DNA from: Pseudomonas sp. GD04091
Lineage (GTDB): Bacteria; Pseudomonadota; Gammaproteobacteria; Pseudomonadales; Pseudomonadaceae
DNA length: 64,000 bases
Assembly (NCBI RefSeq): GCF_029836165.1
Contig: NZ_JAOEBG010000029.1
Location: 1-64,000, forward strand
Reading direction: 5' to 3'
Below, piece after piece: positions 1 to 6,261 of this stretch (positions within the stretch are counted from its first letter, which is position 1; each line of letters starts with the position of its first letter). The notes beneath the pieces are model-generated. The model saw nothing but the letters and a program-made list of their open reading frames with translations. It was not told where the DNA came from and ran no database searches. The position numbers and the translations under genes were made by a program.

Positions 1-172
1 GGGCATCCATGCCCGTCACCTCCCTCCGCAAGTCCTGCGCTCGGCCTACTGAAGTCGCAATTTGTGGCGCCTGAACTATCGCGCGCTTAGAAGCAAGAGC
101 AAGAGCAAGAGCAAGAGCAAGAGCAAGAGCAAGAGCAGAAGTTTGAAGTTATTTTTTGGGCAGTTAGTTACA
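1..172 (+). repeat. Partial copy (3' part) of the structured intergenic repeat, with (GCAAGA)7 array
   Basis: Bases 1 to about 172 match the 3' half and downstream flank of the element at 30509-30860 (A copy). The shared parts are the inverted repeat around GGGCATCCATGCCC, the CTCCCTCCGCAAGTCC block, the GAAGTCGCAATTTGTGG junction and a hexamer array. The array at 93-134 is seven exact GCAAGA units. The A copy also has seven units (GCAARA). The rest of the element lies outside the left window edge. No gene is seen here; rsmJ ends at 250 on the other strand. Confidence 0.85.
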
Positions 173-249
173 AGTTGACTGCTCTGGCCCTTTCGCGGTC
201 CATGCACCGAGTCCAAAACAACCCGAAACCTAAAACAAGACCAACAAAC

Positions 250-1032
250 TCAAGCCTTCAAAGCCTTCTTGGGATAAATATCGTACCGACTCGATTTCCC
301 CTCCAGGCTATGACTCGGCTTGACCCCCTCGATAATGGGCGCCTTGCGCGGCCGCTTGACCACCACACGGTGCGTGGCCAACGCCAACGCCGCCTCCAGC
401 AAAGCCGGCGCATCCAAGTCATCGCCGACTAACGGCCTGAACACCCGCATCTCCTTCTTCACCAGCGCACTCTTGTCCCGGTGCGGGAACATCGGATCAA
501 GGTAGATCACCTGCGGCGCCTCCCCCTCCCACGCCCGCATGCGCTCGATGGCATTGCCAGTCAGCAAGCGCATGCGCTCGACGATCGCACCGACCTCGGC
601 ATCCTGACGGGCCCGCTCCAGTCCATCTTCGAGCAGCGCGGCAATCAACGGCTGACGCTCGATCAAGGTCATCTGGCAACCCAGGCTGGCCAGCACGAAC
701 GCGTCCTTGCCCAGCCCCGCCGTGGCATCGAGCACCTGCGGCCGCACACCCTGGGCGATCCCCACCGCCTTGGCGATCATCTGCCCATTGCCGCCGCCGT
801 ACAGGCGCCGATGTGCCGCCTGGCCCTCGACGAAATCCACCCGCACCGGCCCAGGCGCCTGGGGACCCAACTGCTGGATCTGCAACCCCTCGGCCCCCAG
901 CTGAACAGCGAACTCGGCCACCTCGTCAACTAGCGGCAAGCCCAGCCGCGCGGCCCACGCCTCGGCCTGCGCCTGAAATTGCGGGGCCAGCGCCTCGACC
1001 CTGATACCCGTGCCCTGCTGTCGCTCTACCAT
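250..1032 (-). CDS. rsmJ: 16S rRNA (guanine1516-N2)-methyltransferase RsmJ
   Basis: A SAM-dependent methyltransferase of the RsmJ (YhiQ) family, which methylates G1516 of 16S rRNA in the cytoplasm. The SAM-binding loop DATAGLGKDAF lies near residue 102 and the acidic motif IERQP follows about 23 residues later. The active-site-like loop YLDPMFPHRDKSALVKK is near residue 180. The length of about 260 residues is usual for the family. The ATG at 1032 is preferred because GGGA lies six bases upstream; an in-frame GTG at 1044 has no visible ribosome-binding site. The gene stands alone, divergent from the next one. The assignment is by motif recognition, with no competing family. Confidence 0.93.
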   Translation of the reverse strand: MVERQQGTGIRVEALAPQFQAQAEAWAARLGLPLVDEVAEFAVQLGAEGLQIQQLGPQAPGPVRVDFVEGQAAHRRLYGGGNGQMIAKAVGIAQGVRPQVLDATAGLGKDAFVLASLGCQMTLIERQPLIAALLEDGLERARQDAEVGAIVERMRLLTGNAIERMRAWEGEAPQVIYLDPMFPHRDKSALVKKEMRVFRPLVGDDLDAPALLEAALALATHRVVVKRPRKAPIIEGVKPSHSLEGKSSRYDIYPKKALKA

Positions 1033-1128
1033 CGGTTCCCGCACTCGAAATAAATTAATGAAACCCCGGCCACAGCCGATACAGGCAATATCCCGCTATT
1101 CTGCCAGAGCACAACGCGCGCGACTGCC

Positions 1129-1749
1129 ATGTCAGACACTCTTCCCATCGGCTTGACCTACCTGTCGCCTGTCGGCAACTACGGTCGGCAGAACACCCAG
1201 GCCCTGGGTGGCGTCAGCCACTTGTGGCAGGACTTCTTTGCCCGCGCCGTGGCGGAGCAACAGGAAGGTGAGGTCGACAGTTTCAGCCAGGCGCTGATGC
1301 AGTGCGACAAGGACAGCGGCGAACCCATCGGCGGCGCTCGGGCGCTGGCCCTGATCGACGCCCAGCGCGTCCTGCCGGTTCACGACACCGAAGTGGCACC
1401 GCCCGAGCCGCTGTTCCTGCCCAAGGCGCAATTGCAAGCCGACCTGCTGGAACCCGCTCCCGAGCCCTTCAGCACCGCCGAGCTGATCGAGCAGCAACGC
1501 CAACTCGATATCAACAACAGCTGGTTGCGCCCGGTCGTCATGAACCAGGGGCACGCCATCGCCGAGCCAGGCCCCGGGCCAACGCCTCGCCCGCTGTTCC
1601 TGCCCATCGCCGAGTTCGAGATGAACCTGCTCGACCCCGCGCCCGAGCCCTTCGACGATCAGACCCTGGCCAACCAGCAGAACGACCTGGCGTTCGACAC
1701 CCACTGGGCACGCCCGGTGGTGTTGAACAATGTGCGCCTGCACGCCTGA
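1129..1749 (+). CDS. Conserved hypothetical protein with an internal 48-residue duplication
   Basis: I do not recognise a functional family. The 206-residue product is soluble, with no signal peptide or membrane segment, and is rich in Pro, Leu, Glu and Gln. The C-terminal half is made of two copies of one unit, residues 92-139 and 153-200. Both copies contain PLFLP, then LL(E/D)PAPEPF, then a QQ pair, then W(L/A)RPVV. I count about 25 identities in 48 positions. The N-terminal 90 residues (YLSPVGNYGRQN, HLWQDFFARAVAE) are unrelated to the repeat. It is divergent from rsmJ and converges on the extensin-like gene, three bases away. Codon use matches the neighbours, so it looks like a real resident gene. 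Confidence 0.8.
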   Translation: MSDTLPIGLTYLSPVGNYGRQNTQALGGVSHLWQDFFARAVAEQQEGEVDSFSQALMQCDKDSGEPIGGARALALIDAQRVLPVHDTEVAPPEPLFLPKAQLQADLLEPAPEPFSTAELIEQQRQLDINNSWLRPVVMNQGHAIAEPGPGPTPRPLFLPIAEFEMNLLDPAPEPFDDQTLANQQNDLAFDTHWARPVVLNNVRLHA

Positions 1750-1751
1750 GT

Positions 1752-2432
1752 TCAGCGGCAGATCTGCCAGAAGCCCATGTCCAGATGAAAGTGGTTACGG
1801 TGGGCGGCGTTGTAGTCCGGCCCCAACACCGTATTGAAACTGTCGCAGGCCGCGCGCTGCACCTGGCGCAGGAACTGCGCCTTCTGCCCGCCCCCTTGCC
1901 AGTCCCGAGCCAGCACGATGCGCTGGCCATCCTTCAGACGAAAGCCGCTGATATCCAGGGCATTGGCCGTGGCATGCTGGCTGAGCCGCCCCTGCTTGCG
2001 GTGATAGACATTGCGGCAGGCGAAACTGCCCAGATGCTCGACCTGGCTCACCGGTTGGCCGAATACCCGCTGCGCCGCCGGCTGCAGGCCATGGCGCTCA
2101 AACAATGCATAGGCGACCGCCAGCGGGCAACTGGCGAGGAAACTGCTGCTCAAGCGCGCCTCGCCGCTTTCGATTCGCCAGACATCGAGCAAAGGACAAT
2201 CGGCACCGGCCGGGCTGTCAGCCTGCTGCCGATAGCGCAGTGCCGAGGTACGCAGCGCCTCCTGACACAACTGGGGATCGTCGCGCAGGCGTGACAACTT
2301 GTACGGCGTCAGCAGGTTAGGTGGCTGGCGCACATCCAGGCCGGCCCAGGGATTCCAGGCCTGTGGCGGGCGCCAGCCCAGCAGCCAGGCCAGCACCGCG
2401 GCAAGCAGCAGGCTGACCAGCACTATGCGCAC
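1752..2432 (-). CDS. Extensin-like C-terminal domain protein, membrane anchored
   Basis: A 226-residue protein with one N-terminal hydrophobic segment (LVSLLLAAVLAWLLGW, residues about 5-20), which is probably an anchor or uncleaved signal. It is followed by the bacterial extensin-like domain. The domain is recognised from SSFLASCPLAVAYALFERHG, the cysteines in FACRNVYH and RAACDSF, SQHATANALDISGF, and the C-terminal HRNHFHLDMG. The His/Asp pattern resembles that of D-Ala-D-Ala-type zinc peptidases, so a periplasmic cell-wall role is plausible. That is inference, not demonstrated. It lies six bases downstream of the ICL/PEPM-family gene on the same strand and is probably co-transcribed with it. 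Confidence 0.82.
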   Translation of the reverse strand: MRIVLVSLLLAAVLAWLLGWRPPQAWNPWAGLDVRQPPNLLTPYKLSRLRDDPQLCQEALRTSALRYRQQADSPAGADCPLLDVWRIESGEARLSSSFLASCPLAVAYALFERHGLQPAAQRVFGQPVSQVEHLGSFACRNVYHRKQGRLSQHATANALDISGFRLKDGQRIVLARDWQGGGQKAQFLRQVQRAACDSFNTVLGPDYNAAHRNHFHLDMGFWQICR

Positions 2433-2438
2433 GGGGCC

Positions 2439-3269
2439 TCAGCGGCGGAACAGTTCATTGAGCTCGGCGAACGGCAACGCCTGCTCGCCATAGCCGAAGG
2501 TGCCCTGATCGCGAATCTCCAGCGCAGCCCGCTGAAAGGCGCCCAATGCAGCACGCGCCAGCGAAGAGCCTACACTGACGCGCTTCACGCCCAGGTCCTG
2601 CAGCTGGTTCACGCTCAGCGGCACACCGGCCATGCCCATCAGCACATTCACCGGCTTCGGCGCCACCGCCTGCACCACCGCCCTGATTTCATCGACGCTA
2701 CGCAACCCTGGCGCATACAACACATCAGCCCCGGCCTCGGCGTAGGCTTGCAACCTGTGGATGGTATCGTCCAGGTCCAGGCGCCCGTGCAGCAGGTTTT
2801 CGGCGCGAGCGCAGAGCGTGAAGGGGAACGACAAGCCACGTGCGGCCTCCACGGCGGCGCGCACCCGCGCCACGGACAGTTCGAAGTCGTAGATCGGCGT
2901 CTCACTGCGCCCGCTGGCATCCTCGATCGAACCACCCACCAGGCCCGCCTCGGCGGCCCGCAGGATGGTCTGCGCACAGTCTTGCGGCAGGTCGCCGAAT
3001 CCGTTCTCCAGGTCCGCCGCCACCGGCAACGGCGTGGCATCGACGATCGCGCGGGCATTGTCCAGGGTTTCGTCCAGCGTCAACGCGCCCTCGGCATCCG
3101 GCCGCCCCAGGCTGAACGCCAGGCCCGCGCTGGTCGTGGCCAGGGCCTCGAAGCCCAGGCTGGCCAACAACCTGGCCGAGCCGGCGTCCCACGGATTGGC
3201 AATGACAAACACACCATCACGCTCATGCAGGGCCTTGAAGGCCTCGGCTCGCAGGGTCTGTACATCCAT
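2439..3269 (-). CDS. Isocitrate lyase/phosphoenolpyruvate mutase superfamily enzyme
   Basis: A cytosolic TIM-barrel enzyme of the ICL/PEP mutase superfamily, 276 residues. Recognisable family segments are IANPWDAGSARLLASLGFEA near the N terminus, the metal-site region PVAADLENGFGD near residue 85, GGSIEDASG, the conserved LCARAEN strand, and GADVLYAPGL. It lacks the KKCGH catalytic loop of true isocitrate lyases, so it more likely belongs to the carboxyphosphonoenolpyruvate mutase or oxaloacetate-decarboxylase-like branch that cleaves or rearranges 2-oxo acid derivatives. The substrate cannot be read from the sequence. It sits between a DUF72 gene and the extensin-like gene on one strand. Confidence 0.88.
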   Translation of the reverse strand: MDVQTLRAEAFKALHERDGVFVIANPWDAGSARLLASLGFEALATTSAGLAFSLGRPDAEGALTLDETLDNARAIVDATPLPVAADLENGFGDLPQDCAQTILRAAEAGLVGGSIEDASGRSETPIYDFELSVARVRAAVEAARGLSFPFTLCARAENLLHGRLDLDDTIHRLQAYAEAGADVLYAPGLRSVDEIRAVVQAVAPKPVNVLMGMAGVPLSVNQLQDLGVKRVSVGSSLARAALGAFQRAALEIRDQGTFGYGEQALPFAELNELFRR

Positions 3270-3291
3270 GGTTCAACCTCCGGCAGTCAGA

Positions 3292-4161
3292 TCACAGTAG
3301 TCCCAGTTGTTCGACCTCAGGGGCGCGTGGCAATTCAGGCAACGCCGCAAGGCCCGGCAAGCGGGCCATCAGGCGCTGATGGAAACGCTGGGCCAGCGCG
3401 GCGGCAAGCCGATTGTCCGACGTGTGCAGGAACACATAGGGGCTGCGGCCCTCTTCGATCCAGGCGGCGACCTTGTCGACCCAGGGCGTCAGGAATGGTT
3501 CGTTGGCCTCAAGCTCCGGGTGGCCGATGAAACGTACCTGCGGATGCTGGCTGAAGGCCGCGGGGCGCGGTGGCACCTTGGGCTTCTTGGACTGCGCATG
3601 AAGCACTGCGGGCTCGCGGGAGGTACAGCTGAACAGTGCACGAGGGTCCAGGCAGATGCGCTCGACGCCACGCTCATGCAACAGGCGGTTGAGCAGGCGC
3701 TCCTCCTCGCCCCGGGCGAAAAAGGCGTCGTTGCGCACCTCCACCGCCACGGGAACGCCGATCTCATCGAGAAAACATGCCAGCTCGCCCAGTCGCGCCG
3801 GACCGAACATCGCCGGCAACTGCAGCCAGTACGGCGATACCCGCTCGCCCAATGGCGCCATGAGCCGGGTGAAATCGCTTGCCGAATCGAGCTGCTCGCG
3901 CAGATCGCCCGCGTGACTGACATCGCCGGGGAACTTGGCCGTGAAGCGAAACCCTGTCGGCATGATCTGCGCCCAGCGCTCGACGGTCGTCGGCGCGGGA
4001 CGGGCATAGAAGGTGGTATTGCCCTCGACCGCGTTGAACACCTGGCTGTAGAGCCCAAGGTACTCGCTGGTGCGCGAATCGGCGGGATAGAGATAATCGC
4101 GCCAGGCGTTTTCAGCCCAGGAAGGACAACCGAGGAAGTAAGGGAGGGTGGATGGCGTCAT
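3292..4161 (-). CDS. DUF72 domain-containing protein (YecE family)
   Basis: A 289-residue cytosolic protein of the DUF72/YecE family. Typical features are the opening YFLGCPSWAENAWRDYLYP, then YSQVFNAVEGNTTFYA with the family's NTTFY block. KFPGDVSH follows near residue 95, then VAVEVRNDAFF, and the C-terminal half ends in YVFLHTSDN. The family adopts a TIM-barrel fold and its biochemical role is unknown. It starts three bases after the stop of the upstream 96-residue gene and ends 22 bases before the ICL-like gene, so it is probably part of a short minus-strand operon. Confidence 0.92.
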   Translation of the reverse strand: MTPSTLPYFLGCPSWAENAWRDYLYPADSRTSEYLGLYSQVFNAVEGNTTFYARPAPTTVERWAQIMPTGFRFTAKFPGDVSHAGDLREQLDSASDFTRLMAPLGERVSPYWLQLPAMFGPARLGELACFLDEIGVPVAVEVRNDAFFARGEEERLLNRLLHERGVERICLDPRALFSCTSREPAVLHAQSKKPKVPPRPAAFSQHPQVRFIGHPELEANEPFLTPWVDKVAAWIEEGRSPYVFLHTSDNRLAAALAQRFHQRLMARLPGLAALPELPRAPEVEQLGLL

Positions 4162-4164
4162 CCA

Positions 4165-4455
4165 TCAAATGTACAGGTCCAGCCCCAGCACTTCCATCTC
4201 CCAGTCGGTGAAGCCGGCTGTCGTCAGGTAGCTGGCCAGGGCCGAGGACGTACGACGATCGCGGGCACGGGGGAAGATCAGATCCTGCTGACGCGCCGGC
4301 AGGTTCTCGCTGCGGCGGCTGGCCCGGCTGATCTGCGCATCGGTGTCATCGATGATTTCGGCGTCGGCCTCGTCGATGGCCTCATCGCGCACCGACGCCT
4401 TGCGAGGTGCTCGCTTGAGGGGGTAGCTCTGAGAGGAGAAGCCGTCGATACGCAT
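4165..4455 (-). CDS. Small conserved hypothetical protein
   Basis: A 96-residue product that I cannot assign. It begins MRIDGFSSQSYPLKR and has an acidic, disorder-like middle (DEAIDEADAEIIDDTDAQIS). A basic stretch follows (ASRRSENLPARQQD), and the protein ends in a short amphipathic tail (MEVLGLDLYI). No signal peptide or membrane segment is seen. The ATG at 4455 was chosen; the open frame extends to a TTG at 4485 with no better ribosome-binding site. It lies directly upstream of the DUF72 gene with a three-base gap. A surface or regulatory role would be speculation. Confidence 0.65.
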   Translation of the reverse strand: MRIDGFSSQSYPLKRAPRKASVRDEAIDEADAEIIDDTDAQISRASRRSENLPARQQDLIFPRARDRRTSSALASYLTTAGFTDWEMEVLGLDLYI

Positions 4456-4587
4456 GAATTGGGCACTCAGGATCAATGATGGCAATTTAGCAGCATCCAG
4501 AATCCTGCGCTAATGCCCGAACTGATAACTGGACCACAGATCGCGCAAAAGGTTTTATCTCGAACGGCGATAGCCGACGAACTGCCT

Positions 4588-5262
4588 TCAACGCGCCTTG
4601 GGCGTAGCCACATTATCGCGCAGGTAGACAGGTTGCGCCTGCTCGGCGGCGACCGCCTCGCCACGCGCCCAGGCGAAGCTGGCCAGGGTCAGGACGTCCA
4701 GGGCATTGGGCAATGCCGCGGCATCGCTGGCCGCAGCCTGCACAGCCAGGCGCTCGGCGTAACCCCAGCCAGTGCCGGCGCCGAACCACTCACCGGCCAG
4801 GCCTGCGGGCAACGCCACACGCTCGGGCGCCAGCACCGCTTCCTGGCCGATCAGGCGCATCTCACCCTGCTCGGCGCGGTAGCAACCCCAATACACCTCG
4901 TCCATGCGCGCGTCGATGGCCGCGGCCACCTGCTGTGCGCCTCGCTCACGCAGCGCGCCCTGGGCCAGCGCGGCCAGGTTGGAGATCGGCAGCACCGGAC
5001 GCTCGAGGGCGAACGCCAGGCCCTGGACCACGCCGATGGCGATGCGCACGCCGGTAAAGGCGCCCGGGCCACGGCCAAAGACGATGGCATCCACCGCGCT
5101 CAGCGCCACGCCGGCATCGGCCAGCAGCTGCTTGATCATCGGCAGCAGCTTCTGCGCATGCATGCGCGGGATCACCTCGTAATGGCTGGTCACCTTGCCG
5201 TCATGCAGCAGGGCGACGGAACAGGCTTCGGTGGCGGTATCCAGGGCCAGCAGGGTGGTCAT
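4588..5262 (-). CDS. tsaB: tRNA threonylcarbamoyladenosine biosynthesis protein TsaB
   Basis: TsaB is the scaffold subunit that pairs with TsaD in making the t6A37 modification of ANN-decoding tRNAs. The 224-residue product has the ASKHA-fold start LLALDTATEACSVALLHDG, followed by IPRMHAQKLLPMIKQLL. The family signature GRGPGAFTGVRIAIGVVQGL is near residue 75. It lacks the metal-binding histidine pair of TsaD, as expected for TsaB. The length is normal. It lies downstream of adk on the same strand, with a strong hairpin in between, an arrangement I recall as usual in Pseudomonas. Confidence 0.95.
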   Translation of the reverse strand: MTTLLALDTATEACSVALLHDGKVTSHYEVIPRMHAQKLLPMIKQLLADAGVALSAVDAIVFGRGPGAFTGVRIAIGVVQGLAFALERPVLPISNLAALAQGALRERGAQQVAAAIDARMDEVYWGCYRAEQGEMRLIGQEAVLAPERVALPAGLAGEWFGAGTGWGYAERLAVQAAASDAAALPNALDVLTLASFAWARGEAVAAEQAQPVYLRDNVATPKAR

Positions 5263-5313
5263 CGAACGAGGTATCCAGGCGACAGGGGAAAAAGACCGGC
5301 AGTATAAACGACA

Positions 5314-5333
5314 ACGGCCCGCAAGCGGGCCGT
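5314..5333 (-). terminator. Hairpin terminator after adk
   Basis: A nine-base-pair perfect stem (ACGGCCCGC/GCGGGCCGT, two-base loop) lies just after the adk stop. On the adk strand it is followed by a moderately T-rich TCGTTTATACT run. It could separate adk transcription from tsaB. Confidence 0.7.
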
Positions 5334-5352
5334 CGTGACGCAGGGTGATGGT

Positions 5353-6003
5353 TCAGCTCAGGGCTGCCAGCACCTTGGCGGTGATCGACTCGACCGAACC
5401 GACACCTTCGATGTGGCTGTACTTCGGCTTGCCGGCGTTGGCGGCCGACAGCTTCTGGTAGAAGTCCACCAGCGGCTTGGTCTGGCTGTGGTAGACCGAC
5501 AGGCGATGACGCACGGTTTCTTCCTTGTCGTCGTCGCGCTGGATCAGGTCTTCGCCGGTGACGTCGTCCTTGCCCTCCACTTTCGGCGGATTGTAGACGA
5601 TGTGGTAGGTGCGGCCCGAGGCCAGGTGCACACGGCGGCCCGCCATGCGGCCGACGATCTCTTCGTCGTCCACGGCGATCTCGACCACCGCATCGATATC
5701 GACCCCGGCGGCGACCATGGCTTCAGCCTGTGGAATGGTACGCGGGAAGCCATCGAACAGGCAGCCATTGGCGCAGTCCGGCTGGGCGATGCGCTCCTTG
5801 ACCAGGCTGATGATCAGCTCGTCGGAGACCAGCTGACCAGCATCCATGACTTTCTTCAGTTCCAGACCCAGCGGGGTGCCGGCCTTGACGGCGGCACGCA
5901 GCATGTCGCCGGTGGAGATCTGCGGAATACCGAACTTCTCGGTGATGAACTTTGCCTGAGTACCTTTACCGGCCCCGGGAGCTCCCAGCAGAATTACGCG
6001 CAT
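5353..6003 (-). CDS. adk: Adenylate kinase
   Basis: Converts ATP and AMP to two ADP in the cytoplasm. The 216-residue protein has the Walker A loop GAPGAGKGTQAKF at residues 7-19. TGDMLRAAVKAGT forms the AMP-binding segment, CLFDGFPRT the conserved nucleotide site, and GRRVHLASGRTYHIVY the long-form LID domain. The LID carries no four-cysteine zinc site. The start at 6003 gives the canonical MRVILLGAPG N terminus and is preceded by GAGGAGCACAAG; the longer open frame to 6084 is unlikely. It lies 258 bases downstream of ppc on the same strand, with a hairpin-rich spacer between them. Confidence 0.97.
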   Translation of the reverse strand: MRVILLGAPGAGKGTQAKFITEKFGIPQISTGDMLRAAVKAGTPLGLELKKVMDAGQLVSDELIISLVKERIAQPDCANGCLFDGFPRTIPQAEAMVAAGVDIDAVVEIAVDDEEIVGRMAGRRVHLASGRTYHIVYNPPKVEGKDDVTGEDLIQRDDDKEETVRHRLSVYHSQTKPLVDFYQKLSAANAGKPKYSHIEGVGSVESITAKVLAALS

Positions 6004-6261
6004 CTTGTGCTCCTCATATTTTTCTATGCAAATCAACGGATTCGGCGCACAAGGCCAACTCCGGAAAATCGGACGAGACCGCAAAATCGGTCAAAAGGCT
6101 GCTCAAGATACACAGCGCCCGCCCCCCCGACAAGCGTCCCAAAGTGGCAGGAATGCGCCACTTGCGGCGTTCCGGGGGACAGGTTGCGCCCGGCGCAACC
6201 GGCCACCGGGCGAGTGCCCAGGGCGCGGCGGCACCTGCGCGTCGACGTGCGGTGAATCACC

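Noticed and set aside
93..134. Tandem array that could be mistaken for a CRISPR
   Set aside because: The units are six bases long with no spacers, and no cas gene is present. The same holds for the arrays at 30436, 30815 and 31349.
4486..4587. Possible small gene between tsaB and the 96-residue gene
   Set aside because: The open frames here only extend antisense to tsaB, and no start signal is visible.
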